Source: Bacillota bacterium | Lineage (GTDB): Bacteria; Bacillota; Clostridia; Acetivibrionales; DSM-1351 | Assembly: GCA_023400235.1 (NCBI GenBank) | Contig: JAEXFI010000043.1 | Span: forward strand, 1-64,000 | DNA: 64,000 nucleotides | Direction: 5' to 3' | Shown here: piece by piece, positions 43,042-51,517 of the stretch | How positions within the stretch are numbered: position 1 is the stretch's first letter | Layout of the letters: each line of letters begins with the position of its first letter | Position numbers and translations under genes: made by a program | The notes under the pieces: generated by a model | The model's database searches: none | What the model saw: only the letters and a program-made list of their open reading frames with translations | Told to the model about the DNA's origin: nothing

Positions 43042-46000
43042 ATGAAAAAAGCTAATCAAAAGGTGTTAAGCCTCCTGCTGATCCTGTGCGTGCTGCTGGC
43101 ACCCTTTCCAGGAATCACGCCACAGGCTGTGGCCGGAGGCACCTCAGTGCGTACCTCAATGTTAAATCTGGCAGACACCAGCGTTTCCTATACCAATGTC
43201 AACGGGGGGCCAAGCTATAGGAATCCCGCACAAAGCGACATAACAGACACTGGAGAGGGCTGGTCCTGGTACAAGAACTCCAACGGCACCTACGCCGCAA
43301 AAACCCTTGTACTGCACGGTATTAACCTTAGCACCAACGAAGCCTTCGCAATAATGCTTCCAGGTGGTTCCACAATTGTGCTGGCGGATGATACCATCAA
43401 TACCGTGGAGAGTACCTATAACGACTCGGAAATGGCTATCTCCATCTACGGCCTTGGCGAACTGACCATAACGGGAAGCACCGGTATGCTTAGAGTCACC
43501 GGCGGCAATTCCAACAATTATTCAAGTGTAGCACTTACCGCATATTATAGTCTTAACATATTGGGCGGAACTATTATAGCTGCGGGAGGGCGAGCGAACA
43601 CCCTCAGCGCCGGCCTGTCCTCAGAGAGCGGTTCTATAAGCATCAGCGGCGGAGACATCAGCACCGCAGGCGGAGAGGCTTCCGAAAAAAGCGTCGGCTT
43701 GTATACCAAAAGAGGTCCTATGAGCATCAGCGGCGGAAATATCACTGCCGAGGGAGGGGCTCTGGGAAGTGAAAGCTATGGTATATACGGAACTGGTGAG
43801 GTCTCCGTCACCGGCGGAAACCTAAGGGTTATTGGTAACTCTGCCACAGCTCTCAGTTCTGGTATTTATGCTTACGGAGATTACGCAAGATTCTCAAATG
43901 GTACTGTTTATGCAGCTTCTTCACCCTCTGCCCCACTGTCCTTTGCAGTGTGTTCTACTGCCAGTATAATGGACAAATGCATGATAGCTCTACAAAAGGA
44001 TGATACGGAATACACTGTGCCGTTGTCAAGCTTTGGATCCTTCTATGTCTATAATACAAATACCAAGGCAACCGACATCAAAATTTCTCCTGCTCCTGTA
44101 AGCTTTTCAGGCTCGGGTACCGAAGAAGCTCCCTATCTGATCTCTTCTCAGGAGCAACTGAAGGAAATGTCCGATCGTGTCAATTACCTGAACGACAGCT
44201 TTGGGGGCAGCCATTACAAGCTTACCGGCAATATCATACTCAACGCAGATATTACCGGTAGCCCTGAGGAATGGGTTCCAATCGGCACAGGTTATCTCAC
44301 CACCTTCAAGGGGGTCTTTGACGGCAATGGTCATACTATCAGCGGCCTCTTTATGGATGGAGACGCTGAATATGCCGGCCTGTTTGGATATATCAGCGGA
44401 GGGACGGTGAAAAACCTCGGACTTACAGGAGGAAACGTGGCAACCGGCAATCCGGAATCCTATGCAGGTGGAATAGCAGGCTTTAGCTTCAGAGGAACAA
44501 TTGAGGACTGTTACAATACCGGTACGGTAGAGGGCGTGATTGCCGGCGGTATAGTGGGAAACAACTTAAAGGGGCATATCCAGGATTCCTATAATTCCGG
44601 CACCATCTCTTCCTCCGGCAGCTATTGTGTGGCAGGCGGTATTGCAGGAGAGAATTTTGACGCCGACCTGACCATTGTCAACTGTTATAATACAGGCACT
44701 GTGACAGCGGATGTATCCGGCATGTATGCTGAGGCATATATGGGCGGAATTACAGGGAAGAATATTGAGTCTTCCATAAAAAACTGCTACAGCACAGGTA
44801 CTCTTTCAGCAAATGCTGAAGACAATGCTACTGCTTATGTGGGAGGCATCATTGGAAAAAGTGAGCCCGGCCCCAATGAGACAATAGAAGATGTATACTG
44901 GCTAAGCAATACTGCGGTTGCCGGAATAGGCTACAAAGAACAAAGTGCGAATGCCAGGGGTACAACAGATGGAACTACAGCCATGACGGAGGCAGAGATG
45001 AGGGCCCCGGACTTTGTCCAAACCCTCAACAGCAACGTGGATGAATTAAGAGATACCTATGGAACCATCTCCACCTGGAAGATGGATGCAAGTAATGAAA
45101 ACCTGGGCTATCCTCTCTTTGGCACTGAACCTGTCACCTATACCCTGAACATAATTGACGGCGGTATAGGAGCAGCGGGAGGAGGCAGCCATTCAGCCGG
45201 TACAGCGGTAACTGTCAGCGCGGGCACAAAAAGCGGATACACCTTCAGCAGCTGGACTGCCTCAGGCGGCTCCTTTGCCGATGCAAACAGCGCCAGCACC
45301 ACCTTCACCATGCCCGCCGCCAATGTCATCATCACTGCCAATTGGACTGTAACCAGCAGCGGCGGTTCAACCCCCTCTCCCGGCAACTCGGGTAACTCGG
45401 GAAATTCAGGCGGAACTGAGGAAACGGCTGTACTTGTAAATGGGCAGCCCAAGTCAGCAGGTTCTACAAAGACCGATACCGGTTCCGACGGCCGGACAGT
45501 CAAAACCGTAACCGTGGACTCCGAAAAGCTCAAAGCCCTCCTTGCCACTGAAAAAAGCGGCGCCAGGGTGGAAATTCCGGTGACGGGCAGCCCTGATAAG
45601 GCCGCCGGCAAGCTGACCGGTGAGATGGTTCGTTCCATGGAGGACAAGTCTGCTACACTCATAATCCACACCGGAACCTCAACCTATACCTTACCCGCTT
45701 CTGAAATCAACATAGCTGCAGTATCCCAGCAACTGGGCACCAACGTATCTCTCTCAGACATCACAGTAACGGTAAGCATATCCAAGCCCTCCAGTACCAT
45801 GGTTAAAGTTGTGGAAAGGGCGGGTGAAAAGACCGGCTTCTCTGTCATGGCACCTGCAGTGGATTTCAACATCAGCTGTGCCTATGGTGAAAAAACAGTA
45901 GACGTCGGCAACTTCAACGCATATGTGGAAAGGATGATTGCCATCCCTGAGGGAGTTGATCCGTCGAAGATCACCACCGGTGTTGTGGTCGCTCCTGACG

Positions 46001-46671
46001 GAACAGTATATCATGTGCCCACCCGGGTCACAATCATTGATGGAAAATACTACGCAGTCATCAACAGCTTGACAAACAGCACTTACTCCGTAATATGGAA
46101 TCCCTTGGAGTTCTCCGACGTGACCAGGCACTGGGCTAAGAATGCCATCAACAATATGGGCTCCAGAATGGTTGTGAAGGGCATTGGAGAGAACAGCTAC
46201 AATCCTGACAGGGCTATAACACGGGCAGAGTTCGCCGCCATTATTGTTAAAGCTCTGGGTCTTAAACCAGGGATGGGCTCAAGCAGCTTCAGCGATGTGA
46301 ACTCCTCCATGTGGTACAGCGGATACATCAAGACTGCCGTATCCTATGGAATCATTAAAGGCTATAATGCAGCGACCTTTGGACCTGAGGACAGCATTAC
46401 CCGTGAGCAGGCTATAACTATGATTGCCAATGCCATGAATACCACTGGTTTGAATGCAGACCTTACGGACAGCGATATAGCTTCCCTGCTTGGAACCTAC
46501 GAGGATGGGGCAAGGGTGGCAAAATACGCAGGCAGCAGTATGGCAGCCTGCCTCAAAACAGGTATCGTCTCGGGCAGACCTGGGAACCTTCTGGCTCCTA
46601 AGACCAACATTACCCGCGCAGAGACTGCCGTCCTGGTAGAAAAGCTGTTGCTTAAATCCGGACTTATTTAA
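43042..46671 (+). CDS. Large SLH surface protein with beta-helix and GLUG regions
   Basis: Exported wall-anchored protein of 1209 residues. Signal peptide (LSLLLILCVLLAPFPGITPQAVA), then a repetitive Gly-rich region (about 60-300) with SISISGGDIS and PMSISGGNIT turns, resembling a right-handed beta-helix carbohydrate-binding domain. Next are GLUG-type repeats (YAGGIAGFSFRGTIEDCYNT, VAGGIAGENF; about 440-640), an InlB B-repeat-like domain (ITANWTV end, about 710-770), a Gly-Asn-Ser linker, a 270-residue domain shared with the surface protein at the right end of the window, and three C-terminal SLH domains (FSDVTRHWAKNAINNMGSRM first). AAGGAG precedes the ATG. Probably an adhesin or polysaccharide-binding scaffold. 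Confidence 0.88.
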   Translation: MKKANQKVLSLLLILCVLLAPFPGITPQAVAGGTSVRTSMLNLADTSVSYTNVNGGPSYRNPAQSDITDTGEGWSWYKNSNGTYAAKTLVLHGINLSTNEAFAIMLPGGSTIVLADDTINTVESTYNDSEMAISIYGLGELTITGSTGMLRVTGGNSNNYSSVALTAYYSLNILGGTIIAAGGRANTLSAGLSSESGSISISGGDISTAGGEASEKSVGLYTKRGPMSISGGNITAEGGALGSESYGIYGTGEVSVTGGNLRVIGNSATALSSGIYAYGDYARFSNGTVYAASSPSAPLSFAVCSTASIMDKCMIALQKDDTEYTVPLSSFGSFYVYNTNTKATDIKISPAPVSFSGSGTEEAPYLISSQEQLKEMSDRVNYLNDSFGGSHYKLTGNIILNADITGSPEEWVPIGTGYLTTFKGVFDGNGHTISGLFMDGDAEYAGLFGYISGGTVKNLGLTGGNVATGNPESYAGGIAGFSFRGTIEDCYNTGTVEGVIAGGIVGNNLKGHIQDSYNSGTISSSGSYCVAGGIAGENFDADLTIVNCYNTGTVTADVSGMYAEAYMGGITGKNIESSIKNCYSTGTLSANAEDNATAYVGGIIGKSEPGPNETIEDVYWLSNTAVAGIGYKEQSANARGTTDGTTAMTEAEMRAPDFVQTLNSNVDELRDTYGTISTWKMDASNENLGYPLFGTEPVTYTLNIIDGGIGAAGGGSHSAGTAVTVSAGTKSGYTFSSWTASGGSFADANSASTTFTMPAANVIITANWTVTSSGGSTPSPGNSGNSGNSGGTEETAVLVNGQPKSAGSTKTDTGSDGRTVKTVTVDSEKLKALLATEKSGARVEIPVTGSPDKAAGKLTGEMVRSMEDKSATLIIHTGTSTYTLPASEINIAAVSQQLGTNVSLSDITVTVSISKPSSTMVKVVERAGEKTGFSVMAPAVDFNISCAYGEKTVDVGNFNAYVERMIAIPEGVDPSKITTGVVVAPDGTVYHVPTRVTIIDGKYYAVINSLTNSTYSVIWNPLEFSDVTRHWAKNAINNMGSRMVVKGIGENSYNPDRAITRAEFAAIIVKALGLKPGMGSSSFSDVNSSMWYSGYIKTAVSYGIIKGYNAATFGPEDSITREQAITMIANAMNTTGLNADLTDSDIASLLGTYEDGARVAKYAGSSMAACLKTGIVSGRPGNLLAPKTNITRAETAVLVEKLLLKSGLI

Positions 46672-46674
46672 TAA

Positions 46675-46723
46675 TTAACGGCTAACTGGTACATATTCTT
46701 AACTTGTGCCAGTTAGCCGTTAA
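46675..46723. terminator. Hairpin after the SLH gene
   Basis: TTAACGGCTAACTGGTACA (46675-46693) pairs with the matching arm ending at 46723, 19 bp with one G-T position. It starts four bases after the stop codon. There is no U tract, so it may be a factor-dependent terminator or 3' end protector. Confidence 0.55.
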
Positions 46724-46866
46724 CATATCATAATCTTCTATATACACAATACACAAAAAATAAGGCGTTTTTGCATTTATGTCTGAAATATGGTCTATAT
46801 CGCCTAAAATTCCCAAAAGCAGCATTACCAATTACCATATTAATAATTTTTCATATAATAATGATT

Positions 46867-47298
46867 TCATTGAAGATATTTTTTGCATTCTTCCACATTA
46901 TTTTGCTCAAACTCAAGCAGTTTATTTGCCAGAGAAATTATCTCCTGGTCTGCATCGGCATACTCTTTCAACTTCTTTGTTAAATCAATAATCCCCATTG
47001 TACTGCCCTGTATCAGCATCTCAGAAATGTGAGACGAGGACTTGTTTACTAATGTCTTTAAATTAATCATGGCATAGGTTGTTACTTTTGAAAAAGCATT
47101 GATATTTTTTGCATCTTTATTTAGTTCTCTTAATTTTTTATCGGTACTGCCATAAATAGATGTATATTCCTGAAGTTGAGACCGGAGCAGCTTCTTATAC
47201 TCCTCATCTTGAGAAATACCAATTAATTGGCTGATAGTAGTTTTCCCCATCTCGGCATTTTGGTAAATATAATTTAACAATTCCACATTTCCATTCAT
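46867..47298 (-). CDS. Small all-helical protein, ferritin-like appearance
   Basis: Protein of 143 residues predicted to form a four-helix bundle: NVELLNYIYQNAEMGKTTIS, KLLRSQLQEYTSIYGSTDKK, AMINLKTLVNKSSSHISEML and ADADQEIISLANKLLEFEQN. It is similar in shape to ferritin-like DUF2383-type proteins of clostridia, though I cannot confirm metal ligands. The ATG at 47298 follows GGAGG by 8 bases (a GTG three codons earlier is not needed). No signal peptide. It stands alone between the SLH gene and tspO; a storage or stress role is a guess. Confidence 0.65.
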   Translation of the reverse strand: MNGNVELLNYIYQNAEMGKTTISQLIGISQDEEYKKLLRSQLQEYTSIYGSTDKKLRELNKDAKNINAFSKVTTYAMINLKTLVNKSSSHISEMLIQGSTMGIIDLTKKLKEYADADQEIISLANKLLEFEQNNVEECKKYLQ

Positions 47299-47410
47299 AT
47301 TTAACACCTCCAGACAATAGCTTGCTCAAAATCAGTATTTATTATTATCTCTATTTTTAATCTGGAAGCATGAGGGAAGAGAGCTATTGAAAGGATTCAC
47401 TACACCTTCG

Positions 47411-47881
47411 TCAGTTCAATACTGCGATTCCAATGTTCAAATAAGTGGCAAAAATTATCCAAAGCACATAAGGAAGCATCAGACACCCCGCCACCTTATT
47501 AAGCCTGAAAAACCATATGGCAGTGGTCAAGACCAACACATCCAGCAGAAGAATAACTGCCACAGATAACCAATACCACTGAAAACGGAAAAATACTATG
47601 GGCCAAAGAAAATTTATCAAAAGCTGCACCCAGTACAAAGTGATTGCCTTTTGTCGTTCAGGTGTCTCGGGGGCCTGATAAATCAGATACGCCGCAATCC
47701 CCATCAAAAGATAAAGCACAGGCCAAACAACTCCGAAAAGCCAACCTGGAGGTGACAGCGGAGGTTTTATAAATGAAGTATAGACCTGCCCTGTGCTGCC
47801 GGACAGCAAGCTGCCAAGAACACCTGTCAACTGGGTAATCAGTATGATAACAAGAAGTTGGAACCAATTAATCCTTTTCAT
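47411..47881 (-). CDS. tspO: TspO/MBR family membrane protein
   Basis: Five-helix membrane protein of 156 residues. The family motifs are clear: IKPPLSPPGWLFGVVWPVLY (about 38-57), LLMGIAAYLIY, LLINFLWPIVFF and the late VAGCLMLPYVLWIIFATYLN. TspO proteins bind porphyrins and sterol-like ligands and are linked to stress and tetrapyrrole handling. GGAGG lies 8 bases before the ATG. It is monocistronic as far as the spacing shows (about 110 bases to the next gene). Confidence 0.92.
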   Translation of the reverse strand: MKRINWFQLLVIILITQLTGVLGSLLSGSTGQVYTSFIKPPLSPPGWLFGVVWPVLYLLMGIAAYLIYQAPETPERQKAITLYWVQLLINFLWPIVFFRFQWYWLSVAVILLLDVLVLTTAIWFFRLNKVAGCLMLPYVLWIIFATYLNIGIAVLN

Positions 47882-48028
47882 AAAATACGCACCTCCATAT
47901 TATTATATTCGGGTTCCGTATGTTTATTCGTCAGTTATAAGTGCCCCTTTGTTCTATTCCCCTCATTTCCGCTTGCGGTCTTCTTGTATGGGCATATGCA
48001 GTAAAAAGGCTATTAAAGTATTCCTCGG

Positions 48029-48847
48029 TTATTGAAAAGGATTTGAAATCAATATTCCGTTTGCCCACTCCACTTTACCGCCATTTAAAAGATATTGCTT
48101 TAATTTCCGCTGCAAAGTGGTCTCTTCCGGTAAGTTTTCAAGGGGTATGTCCCTTCTTCCATAAACCCAATCAAGAAAACCGGGGCTGTCATTCTCCTGG
48201 CTGGTCAGCACAAATGAATTCTGAAACTGTATAATCCTGGAGTCACTCGGTAAAAGTTTCCTTAATGCAGGCGCAAGCAGCCAGGACCCACAAATCATAT
48301 CTGCCCCTGCAAAGTCAGGATAGTATTCTCCGAAGAAACTCCTGGCCTCCAGGTAAGATTTTCTAAGATTACTGCTATCCATATTGGAGTCTGATGGAAT
48401 ATGGATGCTTATTAACTTTTTATCCTCTTGTATTATCATTTCATACTCTAAATCACCGATGCGAAATTCTTGCATCGAAATCAGTCTTACGGCCCACCAT
48501 CCCCAAACATACTTATACTCACCATATGTTTTTTTATGACAATACAAAAATCTTGAAAAAAATTTCATGGTACTAATAAATATATTCTCTGAAATTCCCA
48601 TTGCCTTATATTTTTCACAGGTAATGCAAGCTGCATGCAGTTGGCATGTCAACAGCTTCAGGCCATGCTCATCCGGTGCCAGAAACTCCGCAAGGCTCTT
48701 TATTGCTTTTTCCCAGGTTTCAGGATTATCCATTTGAGCTATTTCAGCTTCTATATTTTTGAAATCTATTTCATTTTCATATATGACTACCTTATCTTGA
48801 ACTTCTTTTGGCATGTCAATCAAATTACAAAGTTCATTTATTTGCAT
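48029..48847 (-). CDS. Acyltransferase-like protein (NAT_N / GNAT_C type)
   Basis: Protein of 272 residues matching the two-part family of an N-terminal helical domain (about 1-120) and a GNAT-like C-terminal domain. The most telling stretch is YGEYKYVWGWWAVRLISMQE followed by FRIGDLEYEM (about 118-148), then SIHIPSDSNM and DFAGADMICGSWLLAP, which recur in this family. The reaction is not characterised as far as I know; acyl transfer is inferred from the fold. It starts at 48847 (MQINELCN) with GGAGG 7 bases before it; the longer frame has no site. Cytoplasmic, and apparently a single-gene unit. Confidence 0.7.
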   Translation of the reverse strand: MQINELCNLIDMPKEVQDKVVIYENEIDFKNIEAEIAQMDNPETWEKAIKSLAEFLAPDEHGLKLLTCQLHAACITCEKYKAMGISENIFISTMKFFSRFLYCHKKTYGEYKYVWGWWAVRLISMQEFRIGDLEYEMIIQEDKKLISIHIPSDSNMDSSNLRKSYLEARSFFGEYYPDFAGADMICGSWLLAPALRKLLPSDSRIIQFQNSFVLTSQENDSPGFLDWVYGRRDIPLENLPEETTLQRKLKQYLLNGGKVEWANGILISNPFQ

Positions 48848-48949
48848 TATTATACCTCCAAAGCATGGGTCTTGACGGCATCTTAACATTACATACACCT
48901 TTATATCTTATCCAAGTGCAAGGCAGGCGGCCTGTCGGCTGAAATTATG

Positions 48950-49363
48950 CTATTTATTGTTGAGTGCCGCAACACCTGGAAGGATTTTGCCTTCAACAAG
49001 CTCCAGGGAAGCACCTCCGCCTGTAGAAATATGCGACATTTTATCAGCTAGTCCTGCCTTATTTACAGCAGAAACGCTGTCCCCTCCGCCAATAACGGTA
49101 CATGCATCGATTAAGCCGGCAATAGTCTGTGCCAGAGCAAAAGTGCCTTTTGCAAAATTAGGCATTTCAAATACTCCCACAGGCCCGTTCCAAAAAACTG
49201 TCCTGGCAGTGGAGAGTACATTTTTGAATAGCTCTATGGACTTCGGTCCTATATCATAGCCCTTCCAGTTATCTGAAATATTTTGATTGGAAGTTATTTC
49301 GGCCATAGCATCAGGACTCATCTCTTAACTAATATCCTTGACCGTTTTTTTCGATATGCTCAT
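48950..49363 (-). pseudogene. pgk: Internally deleted phosphoglycerate kinase gene
   Basis: From 49363 a good ribosome site (AAGGAGG) and ATG begin MSISKKTVKDIS, the usual N-terminus of PGK, then a TAA at 49325-49327. Two codons later an open frame (49321-48950) gives the last 123 residues of PGK: YDIGPKSIELFKNVL, VFWNGPVGVFEMPNF, TVIGGGDSVSAVNKAGL and HISTGGGASLELVEGKILPG. About 270 internal codons are missing, including the whole N-domain and most of the nucleotide-site core, so it cannot encode an active kinase. The C-terminal residues look intact, which points to a recent event or to a partial duplicate of a functional pgk elsewhere. Confidence 0.88.
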
Positions 49364-49385
49364 ATGCAACCTCCTTGATTTTTTA

Positions 49386-50264
49386 CTACTTTCTGTAATT
49401 CTTTCTGATGAAGGGTTCTTCAATAGCTTCTGAAACAAGCAGCCCGTATTTTCGGGGATGGCGGTAAGCGTTTCCGTGAACCTCCCGCTTTCTGTATTCC
49501 CTTATTTCCTCAATAGGAAAATCTGCTATATAGACTCCCTCCCGTTCCCCAGCCTCAAGGATAAGAGTGTCTCTGGAGCCAGGTTCGTCAGGCCTGTATG
49601 CAATTCCGTCAAAAGCTGTAGAGTGACCGTTGCAGTCAGGCTGACCCAGGGGATAATTGACTGTGGCAATACCAACCATGTTTTCAAAGGCTCTTGCCCT
49701 CAGCTGCGAAATTCGGTTTATTTCCATTGGGCAGGCGTTTGGCACCAAAATAATCTCGGCACCCTTGAGCATAAGTATTCTGGCACTTTCGGGAAATTCC
49801 CTGTCATAGCAAATCATAGCGCCTATTTTTATGTCTCCCTGTGCAGTATTTAAGTCAGCCACATAAAAATCCTCGCCTGCTGTAAGCCTGCATTCATCAC
49901 TGAAATCGCAGGTGTGTACCTTAGCGTATGTAAGCACCTTGTTTCCGAAGCGGTCAAACAGGCACAGTGTATTTCTCGGCAGCGGCACATACTTTTCAAG
50001 AAAAGTTATACCGATGGCCATATCAAGATCCTTTGCCAGCTTACCAAAGGAACCGACGAAGTCGCTGTGGGCGGATACGGCGTGTGCATTCAACTCCTCA
50101 AGGCCTTCCGGAATATTATAGCCCACGCTCCACATTTCGGGAAATAATGCAAGGTCTGCACCCATTTCTTTCGCTCTTCTGCAAAATTCCCATCCTTTTT
50201 TCATATTCCCGTCCAGGGTATCCTGAGGTAAAAGCTGCAATAAAGCAACCTTAAAATTTATCAT
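49386..50264 (-). CDS. Carbon-nitrogen hydrolase (nitrilase superfamily)
   Basis: Cytoplasmic amidase-type enzyme of 292 residues with the Glu-Lys-Cys catalytic triad: Glu43 in ALFPEMWS, Lys115 in YAKVHTCD and nucleophile Cys152 in GAMICYDREFPESAR. The fold order and length fit the carbamoyl-putrescine/omega-amidase part of the superfamily, but the substrate cannot be assigned. AGGAGG precedes the ATG at about 7 bases. The broken pgk lies directly downstream, beginning 22 bases after this gene's stop. Confidence 0.88.
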   Translation of the reverse strand: MINFKVALLQLLPQDTLDGNMKKGWEFCRRAKEMGADLALFPEMWSVGYNIPEGLEELNAHAVSAHSDFVGSFGKLAKDLDMAIGITFLEKYVPLPRNTLCLFDRFGNKVLTYAKVHTCDFSDECRLTAGEDFYVADLNTAQGDIKIGAMICYDREFPESARILMLKGAEIILVPNACPMEINRISQLRARAFENMVGIATVNYPLGQPDCNGHSTAFDGIAYRPDEPGSRDTLILEAGEREGVYIADFPIEEIREYRKREVHGNAYRHPRKYGLLVSEAIEEPFIRKNYRK

Positions 50265-50336
50265 ATTTTATCCTCCTGTCTGCTCCGGGGACATAAATAT
50301 TAAGCAGTCATTCTTATTATAACCTTGAGCCTGCAA

Positions 50337-50696
50337 TTATTTATCTCTCAGTATCTTTTCCATAGCCTTTCCTTTAGCCAATTCATCAATCAATTTGTCC
50401 AAATATCTGATTTCCTGCATGGTGGGCTCTTTTATTTCTTCCACCCTGACACCGCAGATAACCCCCTTTATAAGAGTTCTTGACGGATTCAGCAAGGGAG
50501 CATCATTAAAAAATGTCTCAAAATCCGTCTGCTTCTCCAATTGTTCCTCTAAGCCCTCCTGGGTATATCCGGTCAGCCAGCGGATGATTTCATCAACTTC
50601 TGCCTTGGTTCGTCCTTTTCTTTCAGCCTTTGAAATATAGAGCGGATATACGCTTGCAACACTCATGGTATAGATTCTGTGTTTTGACAATTCCAT
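50337..50696 (-). CDS. DUF2200 family protein
   Basis: Protein of 119 residues with the hallmark SVASVYPLYISKAERKGRTK, then EVDEIIRWLTGYTQEGLEEQ, FFNDAPLLNPSRTLIKGVIC and RYLDKLIDELAKGKAMEKIL. The family is widespread and uncharacterised. Start: ATG at 50696, with GGGGAGGA unusually close; relatives begin at the same place. Gap of 72 bases to the nitrilase gene downstream, so possibly cotranscribed. Confidence 0.88.
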   Translation of the reverse strand: MELSKHRIYTMSVASVYPLYISKAERKGRTKAEVDEIIRWLTGYTQEGLEEQLEKQTDFETFFNDAPLLNPSRTLIKGVICGVRVEEIKEPTMQEIRYLDKLIDELAKGKAMEKILRDK

Positions 50697-50823
50697 TCCT
50701 CCCCGTATTAGGTACTATAATGTGCTGACTTTATTATATACTTATTCAAGGTAACTATTAAAGTATTTCAGCAGTCCCTGTTCTCTTGAATATTTCCTGT
50801 TTATTGAATTATTGTCAAATAAT

Positions 50824-50852
50824 TTGACGTACTCTTAGATATGTGGTATAAT
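50824..50852 (+). promoter_or_regulatory. Consensus sigma-A promoter of the cold-shock gene
   Basis: TTGACG (50824-50829), 17-base spacer, TATAAT (50847-50852). It would start transcription near 50859 and give a leader of about 118 bases before the cold-shock start codon. Confidence 0.85.
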
Positions 50853-50883
50853 ATGAAAGTATTTTAAAGGTGATAATTATTTG

Positions 50884-50940
50884 CACACATTATTGTAAAT
50901 GATTTTAATATCATTTATAACGATGTGTGTTTTTATTTTT
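50884..50940 (+). promoter_or_regulatory. Terminator-like hairpin in the cold-shock leader
   Basis: CACACAT at 50884-50890 through TGAT at 50903 pairs with 50910-50929 over 20 positions with about three mismatches or wobble pairs and a 6-base loop; it is followed at once by TTTTTATTTTT. Placed between promoter and start codon it looks like an attenuator, or a temperature-sensitive leader structure as known in principle for cold-shock mRNAs. Confidence 0.7.
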
Positions 50941-50977
50941 TACATCGAAATATAATAAAATTGATGGAGGTACCAAT

Positions 50978-51178
50978 ATGAATAATGGTACAGTAAAATG
51001 GTTCAACGCAGAAAAAGGATTTGGGTTTATTACCGTGGATGGTGGAGATGATGTATTTGTTCATTTTTCTTCAATCCAGTCAAGTGGTTACAAAAGCTTG
51101 GATGAAGGTCAAAGAGTGAACTTTGATATAGAAAAAGGTCAACGTGGCATGCAAGCAACTAATGTTTATCTTGCTTAA
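50978..51178 (+). CDS. csp: Cold-shock protein, CspA family
   Basis: Single OB-fold RNA chaperone of 66 residues. NNGTVKWFNAEKGFGFITVD carries RNP1 (KGFGFIT) and VFVHFSSIQ carries RNP2; the C-terminus EKGQRGMQATNVYLA is typical. GGAGG lies 8 bases before the ATG at 50978. An in-frame extension through the leader is not coding. Expression is from the upstream consensus promoter, probably modulated by the leader hairpin. Confidence 0.97.
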   Translation: MNNGTVKWFNAEKGFGFITVDGGDDVFVHFSSIQSSGYKSLDEGQRVNFDIEKGQRGMQATNVYLA

Positions 51179-51191
51179 ATTTCTTTTGATT

Positions 51192-51219
51192 AAAGCTATC
51201 TCTTCTGAGGTAGCTTTTT
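51192..51219 (+). terminator. Intrinsic terminator of csp
   Basis: AAAGCTATCTC (51192-51202) and GAGGTAGCTTT (51207-51217) form an 11-bp stem with one G-T pair and a TTCT loop, followed by TT. It starts 14 bases after the stop codon. Confidence 0.85.
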
Positions 51220-51310
51220 AATTTAAAGGACAAACGAAAATTATCAAATTTGTGTATTATTTTTTTATAGTGCCAGCTAATAATATCTTATAACAGCATC
51301 TGGGAAGCAC

Positions 51311-51414
51311 CGTTCAAGAAAATTCGCTGCTCTCAGTTTTTACAGTGCCTATTGGTGTGATGTGCAGCAAATTTTCTTGTTCGCTAGGGGGAACTACTTC
51401 CCCCTTCGACGAAC
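51311..51414. other. Structured non-coding element of two adjacent hairpins
   Basis: AAGAAAATTCGCTGC (51316-51330) pairs with 51364-51378 over 15 positions with one mismatch, enclosing a 33-base loop. Directly adjacent, GTTCG (51379-51383) pairs with CGAAC (51410-51414) around AGGGGGAA-CTAC-TTCCCCCT (51386-51405). No gene overlaps it. It may be a small RNA, a palindromic mobile repeat, or part of the 3' region of either flanking transcript. Confidence 0.6.
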
Positions 51415-51444
51415 CTGTTTTAAAATATATAAATTCTTATATTC

Positions 51445-51497
51445 TAAAAAAGAGCTGCCTCAAACATAATGTAATTCCATTATGCTTGAAGCAGCTC
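51445..51497 (-). terminator. Intrinsic terminator of the ABC importer operon
   Basis: On the minus strand GAGCTGC (51497-51491) and its complement at 51458-51452 close a long, nearly perfect stem that continues through TTCAA and CATAATG, followed by TTTTTT at 51451-51446. It starts about 20 bases after the stop of the solute-binding protein gene. Confidence 0.88.
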
Positions 51498-51517
51498 CAG
51501 GGTTTATTCCTTATGAA

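Noticed and set aside
45138..45671. Open frame opposite the SLH protein
   Set aside because: Low-complexity Pro/Val/Ser product caused by the repetitive coding strand; no start signal.
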